Counted from the first letter of the stretch, positions 19,306-27,906 are shown. The stretch is DNA of 64,000 nt from Buchananella hordeovulneris (GCF_001907235.1 NZ_MQVS01000003.1:248001-312000), one strand, 5' to 3'. The notes: generated by a model from the sequence alone, not told the origin. Numbers and translations are program-made.

Positions 19306-19653
19306 ATGAAACCAAGTCGGCAAATGGTGGCAACTACTGGCCTCCTTAACGTGGGGGGTGCCACCATGCTATTTATCGGCTGGCTCTCTTATATTAGTTC
19401 CGCCAGTAGGTATCAGGCGGGCAGCATCATGGTGGTGTTTTTGGGGCTGGGCATGCTGCTGGCAGGCGTAGCCTGTGGAGCTGGGGCTTGGTTTCGCCTG
19501 GCGGCCAATGTGGAAGAGATCGGGCGCCTAGTGGCGGAGTTGCCGGGGGCGCCGAAGTATCTCAAATTGCAAGACGCGCCTACGCCTGGGGCTGGCGGGG
19601 ATACTGCTGGGCCTGAGCTGGCGGACGGGGATCCGGCAGAACCCGATATTTAG
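19306..19653 (+). CDS. Two-TM small membrane protein, paralog 2 of 5
   Basis: 115 aa. TM1 about residues 7-28, TM2 about 36-60 (GSIMVVFLGLGMLLAGVACG), then AWFRLAANVEEIGRLVAEL, the family signature, and an acidic, proline-containing tail. Both membrane helices are glycine- and alanine-rich, suggesting close packing. AAGGAGCCTGAGGAG precedes ATG 19306. It follows paralog 1 after a hairpin and precedes paralog 3 by 45 nt. Function unknown; likely an inner-membrane oligomerising protein (inference). Confidence 0.78.
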   Translation: MKPSRQMVATTGLLNVGGATMLFIGWLSYISSASRYQAGSIMVVFLGLGMLLAGVACGAGAWFRLAANVEEIGRLVAELPGAPKYLKLQDAPTPGAGGDTAGPELADGDPAEPDI

Positions 19654-19698
19654 AGGCCAATAGTTAACGCGTGTCGGAGAGAAAAGGGGAGGAAAAGC

Positions 19699-20049
19699 GT
19701 GGAAAATAGCAAGAGTGCGATGTTTAGTGCCGGGGCGATGATGCTGGCGGGGCTCGCCGTCATCGTGCTGACTTTGCTTGCTTCCTTAAGGGACTTTTCT
19801 TTTCTCACTATATTCGGGGTGTTTGGGGGACTAGGTATCCTCCTGGTGGGCTTCCTCGTGTCTGTGCGCGCCTGGTACCAGGTGGCGAGCAATGTTGATT
19901 CGATACTGCAGCAGCTCCTGGACCGGCAGGCGCTGCGGCAAGGCCAGCAGGTGGCGGCTGCCGAGGAACTGCCCGCCTACGGGATCGGAACTGCGCGCAA
20001 CTCCCCGGCCGCGTCCCGCGTCGTGGCGCACGAGTCAAGAATGGACTGA
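19699..20049 (+). CDS. Two-TM small membrane protein, paralog 3 of 5
   Basis: 116 aa. TM1 about residues 9-28, TM2 about 35-56 (TIFGVFGGLGILLVGFLVSV), then AWYQVASNVDSILQQLLDR, matching the family signature with Q for R. A soluble tail contains LPAYGIG, echoed by EPAYGVA in paralog 4. The start is GTG 19699 behind GGGGAGG. Its end lies 18 nt before the start of paralog 4. Not recognised as a described family. Confidence 0.78.
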   Translation: MENSKSAMFSAGAMMLAGLAVIVLTLLASLRDFSFLTIFGVFGGLGILLVGFLVSVRAWYQVASNVDSILQQLLDRQALRQGQQVAAAEELPAYGIGTARNSPAASRVVAHESRMD

Positions 20050-20067
20050 GGCTCGATGGAGGAGAGT

Positions 20068-20421
20068 ATGGAAAACGTGACGGGCGGGCCCGCGATTAGG
20101 GTTGGCGGATTCTTTACCCTGGTTGGCTTTATTCAGTTCTTCTTTGGCTCGATCCTTGTAATGGCTGTTATCGGGAGTGGCGATAATCCCTTAGGCGTCA
20201 TCATGGGGCTGGGCATGCTGTCGCTGCTGATCGGTATTGCCGCGGTGCTGGTCGGCTGTGGTCGGATGTCCACCGATGTTGACGAGGCCGCACGCTTGCT
20301 CCGGCGACTGGCGGACCCGCGGAAAGAGGGCAACACGGAGAGGGAACCTGCTTACGGGGTGGCGCACGGTGTTGCGGCGCCCGGCGATCCCGGAGATGAA
20401 GCCGAAAGTGTAACCAGTTAG
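20068..20421 (+). CDS. Two-TM small membrane protein, paralog 4 of 5
   Basis: 117 aa. TM1 about residues 13-35 (GGFFTLVGFIQFFFGSILVM), TM2 about 43-64, then GCGRMSTDVDEAARLLRRL, the signature with D for N, and an acidic tail containing EPAYGVA. I choose ATG 20068 because GGAGGAGAG lies directly upstream; the ATG at 20056 would be inside that ribosome-binding region. Base composition is visibly less GC-rich than the flanking housekeeping genes. Confidence 0.76.
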   Translation: MENVTGGPAIRVGGFFTLVGFIQFFFGSILVMAVIGSGDNPLGVIMGLGMLSLLIGIAAVLVGCGRMSTDVDEAARLLRRLADPRKEGNTEREPAYGVAHGVAAPGDPGDEAESVTS

Positions 20422-20473
20422 CGCGGTTTCGTCGGGCTAAAAGATAACGAGCATTAGACTTGCGGGAGGGCTG

Positions 20474-20785
20474 GTGAAGATAAGTAGCTGGAGAGTTAAG
20501 ACGGGGGGTGCCTTGTTATTTGTGGGGCTGCTCGCATTGTTCGGCTCCCTATTGTCATCGCTTTTTCTTTCCGGTAAAGATTTGCCTGTTTTACTGCTGC
20601 TGAGTCTGCTCTGCAACACGATCGGCATCGCGTTGGCAGCCAGTGGCTGGGGCCGGATGGCGGACAATGTCGGGGAGATTTTGCGGTGCGCCCAGGCGCT
20701 AGCGGCGCAGGAAAGTGCTAAAGGCACAGATATCGCGGCCGCTTTCCCCGCTTCGGGGTCGACCAGCGAGTCGCAGGCCGAATAA
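20474..20785 (+). CDS. Two-TM small membrane protein, paralog 5 of 5
   Basis: 103 aa, the shortest copy. TM1 about residues 10-32, TM2 about 37-56 (LPVLLLLSLLCNTIGIALAA), then GWGRMADNVGEILRCAQAL, the clear family signature, and a short tail. The start is GTG 20474 behind GCGGGAGGG. It is the last gene of the tandem set and is convergent with the DUF6493-like gene. Sequence identity among the five copies is low outside the signature and overall architecture, implying old duplications or strong diversification. Confidence 0.76.
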   Translation: MKISSWRVKTGGALLFVGLLALFGSLLSSLFLSGKDLPVLLLLSLLCNTIGIALAASGWGRMADNVGEILRCAQALAAQESAKGTDIAAAFPASGSTSESQAE

Positions 20786-20795
20786 CGGTAGGCCA

Positions 20796-20843
20796 GGCGG
20801 GCGAGCGCTGCCGCGCGGGGACTCCGCGATAGGCCTGCCCGCC
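20796..20843. terminator. Imperfect inverted repeat between convergent genes
   Basis: GGCGGGC (20796-20802) pairs with GCCCGCC (20837-20843), enclosing a smaller CGCG-based hairpin. It lies in the 72-nt gap between paralog 5 and the DUF6493-like gene. Weak candidate for a shared terminator. Confidence 0.35.
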
Positions 20844-20857
20844 CTCCCCCTGTGCCG

Positions 20858-23137
20858 CTAGTCCAGCAGCGCCCGGGCCGCCTTGGCCACCACCGAGGGG
20901 CCGGTGAACTGTTCCAACCAGGCCCGCAGTGTCGGGTCGACGACCGGGCGGCCTAGGCGGGTGGCTTCGTTGCGTAACAGAATTAGCAGCTTGTTGAGCC
21001 CGGCTTGGCTGGGGGAGAGCCGCGGCAGGAGTGCCGTCAGCAGGTCGACGACACTGTGCGGGGCCAGCTCGGCGGCGTCGCGCAGGGCGGCGGCCCAGCG
21101 AGACAGGACCATGGCGGGTGCCGCCGCTGCGAAACCGGCGGCTGCCTGCGCGAGCGGCAGGCGGCCGGGTATCGCCTGGGCGAACAGTTCCGCCGCCAGG
21201 GCCGCAGTTTCACGCCTCTTGCTGGCTAGGCCCAACGCCAACATTTGCGCGGTCTGCTCCGTCCACTGTCCGGGATGGCAGGCCAGCGCCTGCAAGATGG
21301 CCTGATCGGGGCGAGCCGTGGCATCCTGAGTGCCGCCGTTCAGGTCGAGCATGCTCATCCCTACCAGCGGCAATGTTGAGGACGGGCAGGCCAGCACGAT
21401 GGCGTGGGCCAGCAGCGGGGTCAACGCGGGGAAGGCGGGCGCGCCGATCGCGCCCGGCTGGTGGCGCGCGTCCCCGATGGGCATCGTCGGTACAACCCGG
21501 CAGTCCCACCACACCCACCGCGGTTCGCCCCGCGAATTGAGTTCGCTGGAGCCAGCAGAGGACCATTCCAGGCGGCAACTGCTGGGGGCCGGGGGCCGCA
21601 GCCCGAGCAGCTCGGCGCCGGCGGTCACGTCGGCGGCGCGCAGGCGCGCCAAGGCTTGGGCGGCGTCCGCGGGCAGCGGCGCCCCCGGCAGGGCCGCCAC
21701 CCGTCGGGCCAGCTCCGGCAGCTCTAGCCAGCCGTCCGGCCGTGTCGGTGTGGCCAGCAGTTCCTGGGGGACCCGTTGGCCCCGCTGTATTTCCAGTACC
21801 TCGCCGATGCGGGCGTACAGCACTGGCAGTGCCTGCGCCAACTCGCCAGGCACCGGGCCGTCGCCGGGCGGCAGCGGCCAGGTCGGGTGCGGCAGAGTTG
21901 AGCGTTCCACCGGCGGGCACCACTGCCAGTCGTCGGTGAGCGCCAGCACCAGGTGCGCCACCAGATCGTCATTGCGTTGCACCAACCGGCGGGCGCGCCG
22001 CTGCAGCGGTTGGAGACAGGCGCGGGCGTCCGGGGTCCTGGCCAACCAAGCCAGCGCCAACTCCAACTCGCAGGCGTCGCCCGAACCCTCCAGCAGGGCG
22101 GCGAGGCGCTCGCTCGCAGTGGCCTGACTCCACGGCACGAGCGAGTGCGACTCGGTGGGTCCCGCAGGCGCGTGCGCGGCGGCCACCGGCGGCACGGGGA
22201 CGGCGGGCAGTTCCAGCCCCAGCTCGGCCACCACCGCAGGGGCCATCACCTCAGTGTGCGCCTGCAGCAGCGTCCGCGCCCCCAGCTCCAGCAGGGCCCG
22301 GGCGGCGGCGCGCTGAACGTCGTCGTGTGGATGGGTGAGCGCTGGGGCCAGCGCCTCGGCCCGCTCGGTGGCAGCCAGGTTGGCGCCCGCCACCACCCGA
22401 ATCGTGGCCAATGCTGAGCTTTTGGTGCTCGCCAACGCCGGGGCGCAGGCGGCGGCAAACGCGGCCGCGTCCAGCAGCCCGGGGCGGGCCAGCGCCGCCA
22501 ATTGCTTGACCGCCAGCGTCACGGTGGCGGTGATGCCGGAACCCAGCGCCTGCAAGAGCAAGTCCTGATCGGCCGCTGCCTCCCTGGCCGACGGCGCTAG
22601 GGCGGTGTACAGGCGCGAATACCAGCCCGCGCGATACGCCGAGAAGTCGCGGTTGAGGGCCTCCAGGCAGGCACGCAACACCCGCGGCCGGGGCGCCAAG
22701 CCGTCGACAATCATCTCCTGCACCGTCGCGGCCCAGCTGTTGCTGCCCAAATTGAATTTCTCCAGATTGGCCAGCGAGACTTCGCCGCCGCCCTCCACTT
22801 CGAAAATGCGCCAGAAAATCTGCTCCCGGAACTCAGCGTCGTGTCGCAGCAGGTGCCCGCGCATCCCCGAGCGCGCATCACCGTTGAGTAAGTTGATCAT
22901 CTCCAGGATGTAGTCGTCGTCGACCGGCTCGTGGTGATCGTCAAAAAGCACCGCCAGGCGGCGGCAGAAAAACCGCAAACCCACGTGCGGGCTATAACCG
23001 GACCTCATGCGCGCCAGCCAGCCCGCACCACCCCACCGCTCCCGCACGTGGCGATAGATATCGACCAGCGGGGCGTCGGCCACCAGCAGGGCTTTTACTT
23101 CGGTGGCTACCTGGTCGTCGAGCGCAAGTTTGTGCAT
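20858..23137 (-). CDS. DUF6493-like large helical repeat protein, copy B
   Basis: A 759-aa, alanine/leucine-rich, all-helical protein with HEAT-like stretches (for example DDVQRAAARALLELG) and no signal peptide, TM segment or enzymatic motif. Segments resembling the DUF6493 family include REQIFWRIFEVEG, RDFSAYRAGWYSRLYTALAPS and the C-terminal ASKRRETAALAAELFAQA. The family name is from memory and unverified. It is a paralog of the upstream gene, and both lie behind a SWIM protein on the same strand. ATG 23137 is preferred over TTG 23188 because AGGA lies upstream and the family-like sequence begins there. The gap to the upstream gene is 65 nt. Confidence 0.72.
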   Translation of the reverse strand: MHKLALDDQVATEVKALLVADAPLVDIYRHVRERWGGAGWLARMRSGYSPHVGLRFFCRRLAVLFDDHHEPVDDDYILEMINLLNGDARSGMRGHLLRHDAEFREQIFWRIFEVEGGGEVSLANLEKFNLGSNSWAATVQEMIVDGLAPRPRVLRACLEALNRDFSAYRAGWYSRLYTALAPSAREAAADQDLLLQALGSGITATVTLAVKQLAALARPGLLDAAAFAAACAPALASTKSSALATIRVVAGANLAATERAEALAPALTHPHDDVQRAAARALLELGARTLLQAHTEVMAPAVVAELGLELPAVPVPPVAAAHAPAGPTESHSLVPWSQATASERLAALLEGSGDACELELALAWLARTPDARACLQPLQRRARRLVQRNDDLVAHLVLALTDDWQWCPPVERSTLPHPTWPLPPGDGPVPGELAQALPVLYARIGEVLEIQRGQRVPQELLATPTRPDGWLELPELARRVAALPGAPLPADAAQALARLRAADVTAGAELLGLRPPAPSSCRLEWSSAGSSELNSRGEPRWVWWDCRVVPTMPIGDARHQPGAIGAPAFPALTPLLAHAIVLACPSSTLPLVGMSMLDLNGGTQDATARPDQAILQALACHPGQWTEQTAQMLALGLASKRRETAALAAELFAQAIPGRLPLAQAAAGFAAAAPAMVLSRWAAALRDAAELAPHSVVDLLTALLPRLSPSQAGLNKLLILLRNEATRLGRPVVDPTLRAWLEQFTGPSVVAKAARALLD

Positions 23138-23202
23138 ATCAGCGGTCCTGTTTTCAGCGAGTCCGCGGTGCGTGGCCGTGCCGCGCAATCCGTGTCAACA
23201 TC

Positions 23203-25644
23203 TCAGCCGCGCCCAGGTGCTCCTGCCGCCGGGACCGGCAGTTGTTTGAGGGCGGAGGCAAGTTGGGTTTTGGTTTTGGTCTGCGGTTGCAGGGCAGGCG
23301 GGATGGGGATGGGAGTTTGCTGTTGGTGGGCGAGGCAAGCCAAGAGAGTGACGAGCTTGTGGGCGTGGCGGATGGGGGCGAGGTGGGGCAGGAGCTGAGT
23401 GAGGGTTTCTTGAGTGCGCCAGGCAGCCAGAGGGCTGATGCTGGCCGTGTCTTGGAGGGTAGTGGCGAGGCGACCGGCGAGAAGGTGACCGGTTTGGAGG
23501 TGGGTAAGGGTGTGGGCGGCGAGGGCAGTGGGGTTTAGCAGGTCATGGGTGGCGAGGTTGGCGAGGGCTTCCGCGGTCGCGGCCCGCTGGTGAGGCTCTT
23601 TGGTGCCGGTGGCAAGGGCGAGGGCGGATAGGGCGGGAGCGCCGGGAACCTGGGTGGTGTTACCGAGGGCCGAGATGAGGTCAGCGACGCCGCGGACGTT
23701 GACGACGCGGGTGGCGGCGAAGATGGCGGGAAAGAACTGCGCGGCCAACACATCCGGATTAGCCGACAACAACCAACCCGCCCAGGCGGCCAGCGCGTCA
23801 TACCCCGCCAGCCAGCGTGCCTCGTTGAATCGGAAGGCGTACTCGGTAGCTAACGGTCCGGTGTCCGCCCACTGCGCGGCGAAACCCTCGGCCGTCACCT
23901 CGCTGGCGTGCCACCACGGCAGGCGCGGCAGGAACAGCACCGCGCGGGCCTGGCGCTCGGTTGGCTCCCAGTAACGCAGCTCCCACCGGGCGGGCAGCGG
24001 TGGCAGGGGCGAGTTCGCCAGCTGCCCGCCCCTGCAGGCGTCGGCCACGGCGACGTCCCACAGGAAGCGCGGCGCGTGCGAGTCCCAAAAGCGATCCCCA
24101 AACCAGAGCCGTTGGGGCTGAGTGCCGTGGGTGTGCGCCTGCCAATAGCCTGGCGGCATCTCCACCTGCCAGTGTGGCGGCACCGGTTCGCAGCTGCGCA
24201 GCGCGACCCTATCGGCGTACCGCCCGGCAGGTAGCTGCAGTTCCACCCCGGTGGCCAGCGCCCGCACGTAGGCAGCCACCGATGCCAGCGGGCAGGCACC
24301 CCACTGGCTCGCCTCGTCTGCCAGCTTGCGCGCGGCGGCGTCGATTGTCTGTGGGCGACGTCGCAGATGCGTTAGCACGCGCGGCAGCTCTCGGCCGTCG
24401 CCCCGTTCGTGCAGCAGCGCGCAGACCGCCACCGCACAGTCGGCGTCGCCGACAAACTCCGGCAGCGCGGCGGCGGCAGGCAGCGGTTGGAGGGTGGGGG
24501 GTGGTGGTTGCGGAGTGCTGGGGGTGGGCGTGGAGGCGGGGGAGGGCAGGGTGGGCAGGCGTTTGCGGGCGTGGGCTTGCAGGTCGGTGGGCAGTTCGGG
24601 CAGAACGCTGGTCACCAGCTCAACCACGGCGGAGGTGGTCTGGGGGTGGCCAGTGGTGAGGGCGGCCAGGAGGTCGATCTGGGCGCGGCGGAGCTTCTTT
24701 TCCTTGCGCCATAGGACCGCTGGGCTGGCGGTGAGGAGGGCGGTGGGGTCGAGGGTGGGCAGGGAGGCGGTCAGCATTCCTTGCGCCAGGGTCACGGCAG
24801 TGGAGGGGGTGGTGGTCAGGACAGCGAGATAGCGGTCGGCGCGAGCGGTGATTTCGGTGGGGGTCGGGGCCAGGAGGCGTTGGACCTGCAGGGCCAGGGT
24901 GATGTTTTTGGCGGACCAGTCCCGCAGCAGGCAACCCAGGCTCTCGTCCAGCAGTCGCTGCCGGAACCCCGGCTCCTGCGCCGCCACGGCGGCAAACGCA
25001 TGGTTCCACTGCTCCCGCCGGTCGTTAACCACCGCCCCGTGGGATCCCAGTTCCGGAAAGGCAAACAGGTCCCACAGCTCCCGCTCCAGGGCCTCCGGGA
25101 AGGCGCGCAGGTCCCGCAGCACCGCCTCGACCGGGCCGGTGGACACCGGGCGGCCGGCGTCGTCGTGCTCCCACGGCGCATCCCCCAGCTGCCAGCAGAA
25201 TCGCTGCAGGTACTCGGGGGTGCGCAGATAGATGCCCCGCGCCCGCAGCAGGCGCAGGGCCAGCTCCCACAGGTGGGGGCGCGAGGCACACCACTCCACC
25301 AGCTCGGCGCAAAAGGCAGTCACCCACGCCGTGTCCCGCTCGACCGCCGCGGCGTAGACCACCTCACCGAGCGCCTCCCACTGGCGCTGCACCTCGTCTG
25401 GCTTCTCCCACGGTGCCAGGTATTCCACCACCGTCGACTGCTTCCGGCCGAGCGCCACGAGCGCGAAGACGGCCCGAGGAGTGGGGCCTTCCTGCCGCAG
25501 CAAGCGGGAAGCGGGCAACGTCTTGGCTAGGGCTGCCCGCTCCGCAGGGCTTGCGTCGGCCAGTGCCACAGCCAGGGCAGCGGAGGAAGTGTCCGTGAGT
25601 TTGAGGGCTGCGCGTAGCGCGTCCCGGCGGTCAGTTAGCTGCAT
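23203..25644 (-). CDS. DUF6493-like large helical repeat protein, copy A
   Basis: An 813-aa protein with the same layout as copy B: an N-terminal helical region, a LWDLFAFPELG segment, LLDESLGCLLRDWSAKNI, then a Pro/Thr-rich linker around residues 370-390 (SPASTPTPSTPQPPPP), a tryptophan-rich middle (RLWFGDRFWD), and a C-terminal KEPHQRAATAEALANLA plus LATTLQDTA that align with copy B. No catalytic motif is seen. Its ATG overlaps the end of the SWIM gene by 14 nt. Two stretches of the coding strand (about 23203-23640 and 24490-24860) are markedly C-rich and G-poor compared with the rest. Probable scaffold or sensor of a SWIM-linked system (inference). Confidence 0.72.
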   Translation of the reverse strand: MQLTDRRDALRAALKLTDTSSAALAVALADASPAERAALAKTLPASRLLRQEGPTPRAVFALVALGRKQSTVVEYLAPWEKPDEVQRQWEALGEVVYAAAVERDTAWVTAFCAELVEWCASRPHLWELALRLLRARGIYLRTPEYLQRFCWQLGDAPWEHDDAGRPVSTGPVEAVLRDLRAFPEALERELWDLFAFPELGSHGAVVNDRREQWNHAFAAVAAQEPGFRQRLLDESLGCLLRDWSAKNITLALQVQRLLAPTPTEITARADRYLAVLTTTPSTAVTLAQGMLTASLPTLDPTALLTASPAVLWRKEKKLRRAQIDLLAALTTGHPQTTSAVVELVTSVLPELPTDLQAHARKRLPTLPSPASTPTPSTPQPPPPTLQPLPAAAALPEFVGDADCAVAVCALLHERGDGRELPRVLTHLRRRPQTIDAAARKLADEASQWGACPLASVAAYVRALATGVELQLPAGRYADRVALRSCEPVPPHWQVEMPPGYWQAHTHGTQPQRLWFGDRFWDSHAPRFLWDVAVADACRGGQLANSPLPPLPARWELRYWEPTERQARAVLFLPRLPWWHASEVTAEGFAAQWADTGPLATEYAFRFNEARWLAGYDALAAWAGWLLSANPDVLAAQFFPAIFAATRVVNVRGVADLISALGNTTQVPGAPALSALALATGTKEPHQRAATAEALANLATHDLLNPTALAAHTLTHLQTGHLLAGRLATTLQDTASISPLAAWRTQETLTQLLPHLAPIRHAHKLVTLLACLAHQQQTPIPIPPALQPQTKTKTQLASALKQLPVPAAGAPGRG

Positions 25645-27013
25645 GGGATGCCTCCTGTGGGGCGATGCGGGCGGCCAATACGTGCTTGCACGGCCCGCGG
25701 GTGCCTCGATGTTTGGCGTACCACGGGCACGTGCACCGATCGTCCTGCGGCTGGCCGCCCAGGCGCACCTCGTAGCGGATGGTGCCGGATTGCACGTAGG
25801 TGACCTCGGCAGCGTGACTCACCGCCCCGGCGGCCACTAGGCCGTGGGCGGCGGTCAGTCGCGGGTGCAGCGCGGACAAAGCCTCGGCCTGCACGGGTAG
25901 CGGCCGATGGAAGTAGGCGCCCGCCGCCACGTCGAAACCCACCTGCCCGGAGGAGGCCAGCAGCGCCAGGCCCGCGTGCACCCGCTGCGGGCTCACCGCC
26001 GCTTCGCGGGCCATCCGCGCCACGTCGATGCGCGGCTCGAACCGCAGCAAGATCTCCAGGAGGTCCGCATCCGCCGCCACCTGCTCGCCCGCTAGCGCGT
26101 GCAGCACCGCCCCTTCACCGGAAAAACCGCGTGCCTTCTCCGGGCTCAGGCCCAGCGACAGGCGGGCACCCGGCAGCCGCAGCACCCACACGCTGGCCTG
26201 GGGCAGGCTATTGCCGTCCACCGGGGCGCTGTAGGCATCCAGCCCTTGGGCGAACCGGAGCAGCGGCTCCAGGCTCCGCAACCGCTCCGGCCCCGCCACG
26301 CACACCGCGCCCGGGCTGGGGCGGGAGGCCAGTCGCAGCCCGCGGGCCGCTCGGGTCGCCCACAGCACCGACTTGGTGGTGCTGGAGCGGGGCAGGGCCT
26401 GGAGGAACTGGCGGGCGGCGGGGGCAGCGAGACTATGGCGCAGCGTCATGTTGGCGCTGAGCATTTGCGTCTCGGCGAACCCCTTCAACCACCGCGTGGG
26501 CAGCGGCACCTGCTCCTCCGTGACCGCCGCGTCCAGTGTGCGCACGTGCAGTGCCGCGCTGCCCACCTCCAGGTGCAGCGGTTCCCCGGCCCGCAACCCC
26601 GCCAGGGCCTGGCGCAGTGGGGGATTGACATCCACGTTGGTCACGCCCACTGCCTGGAAAGAGGCATCCAATGCGCCGGAGTCAACGTCCAGTCGGGCGT
26701 AAACCCCACAGCAGGCACTAAACGACTCAAACCGCAGGCCCTCGGCCGTGGACGTCACCACCGGATCGGCCGCCCGCAGGACGGCCGCCAACATGTTCGG
26801 CGGGATGTAGTAGCGGGTCCGCGCCACTCGGGCCACCGCCAGCAGGGCGGCGGCAACGACACCCGGGTGCGAGACGAAACCGGAGAAGAAGTAGGGATGG
26901 GCCACCGCGCCACTGGGGTCGCAGCCGCCCGACGTGGTCAGCGCCAACTCTGCCCGCCCTGACCCGGATGCCAGCGCCGAGGCAGATAGGTAGTGGTAGG
27001 TCAACGTCGTCAC
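25631..27013 (-). CDS. SWIM zinc-finger family protein
   Basis: A 460-aa protein with a C-terminal SWIM zinc finger, CxC...CxH, seen as CTCPWYAKHRGTRGPCKH (about residues 430-447). SWIM domains bind nucleic acid or protein. The rest is a mixed alpha/beta region (SACCGVYARLDVD, a WLKGFAETQ motif and a helix-turn-helix-like VARMAREAAVSPQRVHAGL) seen in bacterial SWIM proteins that travel with large DUF5691/DUF6493-type partners. It starts at GTG 27013 behind CAGGGAG and is the first gene of a three-gene unit with the two helical paralogs. No MoxR ATPase or VWA gene, frequent partners of SWIM proteins elsewhere, is present here. Confidence 0.82.
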   Translation of the reverse strand: MTTLTYHYLSASALASGSGRAELALTTSGGCDPSGAVAHPYFFSGFVSHPGVVAAALLAVARVARTRYYIPPNMLAAVLRAADPVVTSTAEGLRFESFSACCGVYARLDVDSGALDASFQAVGVTNVDVNPPLRQALAGLRAGEPLHLEVGSAALHVRTLDAAVTEEQVPLPTRWLKGFAETQMLSANMTLRHSLAAPAARQFLQALPRSSTTKSVLWATRAARGLRLASRPSPGAVCVAGPERLRSLEPLLRFAQGLDAYSAPVDGNSLPQASVWVLRLPGARLSLGLSPEKARGFSGEGAVLHALAGEQVAADADLLEILLRFEPRIDVARMAREAAVSPQRVHAGLALLASSGQVGFDVAAGAYFHRPLPVQAEALSALHPRLTAAHGLVAAGAVSHAAEVTYVQSGTIRYEVRLGGQPQDDRCTCPWYAKHRGTRGPCKHVLAARIAPQEASHAAN

Positions 27014-27134
27014 GTTCCGGCTCCCTGCTTCCGCGGCAACCTGTTCCGGAGGCTACCTGCGTTCGGGAGTGTAGTGCCCGGCACAGACGCGCTACCGGAA
27101 TGTCGCCAGACTGCGACGCGGCGGGCGTTTGGGG

Positions 27135-27887
27135 CTACCGGCCCGGCCGGTGCGTGGTGCCCATCGCGCGCCCGCTCAACCAGTAGGCCTGCGCCCGCAG
27201 CTGGTCGCGTGTGAAGCCAAGTTCCTTCAGTCGGGAGCGCAACGGACGCAAGGCTGCACCTTCCACTGCCGCCCAGGCGTGCCAGCCCGTCCAGTCAACC
27301 TCTTCCACCGCTGCAGCCAAGGAAACCGGACGGGTGGGACGGATCCAGGTGACAGTTTCGGCAGGCGCGGCCACGGGGATAGCTTGGTCATCACTGCGGT
27401 AGGCCGCCAATAAGAGGCGCGTCGGGATGGTGGGGGGTAGCGCGCGCACCAAGCTGTTGAGCGCAGGCACAGCGGCCGCGTCGCCGATTAGGAGGTAGCC
27501 CTGCGGGGTAGGCGAGGGCAGCTGCCACTTGGACGAACCGAACTGGGTCAGGGCCAGTTCCTGCCCCACCTGCACTCGCCGCGCCCAGGTCGAGGCGGGG
27601 CCAGCTGGCTCGTGCAGCACAAACTCCAGGCTGAGTATGCCCTGCTGGTGGTCGACGGCGGCCACGGTATAGGCACGCTGGTAAACCTGATCGCCGCCGT
27701 CCGGGGAGGGGAACCAAGCCCGCACCCAGGCGGTCGGACTGAGTTCGGCGGTCGCCAAGAAACTGTCGAACTTGAGGTCAACCCGGCGGTAGTGAGCAGT
27801 TAGGTCGTGCACCGCGACCACGCGCCCCACCTGATCCTTGGCGCCGAGCAACTTCAATATGGCTCCGCCTAAGCCACGCTTGGTCAT
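27135..27887 (-). CDS. Siderophore-interacting protein (ferric-siderophore reductase, ViuB/SIP family)
   Basis: A 250-aa cytosolic flavoprotein that reduces imported ferric siderophores to release iron. The FAD-binding barrel has VYQRAYTVAAV, the phosphate-binding region is HEPAGPASTWA (usually HGPAGPAS), and the C-terminal SIP domain has IGDAAAVPALNSLV (family GDETALPA) and EGAALRPLR. ATG 27887 follows GGAGAGG. A DtxR-type iron box lies 20 nt upstream, so it should be repressed by iron. No siderophore transporter or biosynthesis gene is in the window. Confidence 0.9.
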   Translation of the reverse strand: MTKRGLGGAILKLLGAKDQVGRVVAVHDLTAHYRRVDLKFDSFLATAELSPTAWVRAWFPSPDGGDQVYQRAYTVAAVDHQQGILSLEFVLHEPAGPASTWARRVQVGQELALTQFGSSKWQLPSPTPQGYLLIGDAAAVPALNSLVRALPPTIPTRLLLAAYRSDDQAIPVAAPAETVTWIRPTRPVSLAAAVEEVDWTGWHAWAAVEGAALRPLRSRLKELGFTRDQLRAQAYWLSGRAMGTTHRPGR

Positions 27888-27906
27888 GGCCTCTCCTTCC
27901 CGCCGT

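Noticed and set aside
23242-23538. 98-aa acidic, Gly-rich plus-strand frame resembling a real protein
   Set aside because: It is the antisense of the C-rich end of the DUF6493-like copy A, and its composition follows from the strand bias; no start signal.
25631-27013. SWIM domain as part of a MULE-type transposase
   Set aside because: No DDE transposase domain, terminal inverted repeats or target-site duplications; the gene is operonic with the two helical paralogs.
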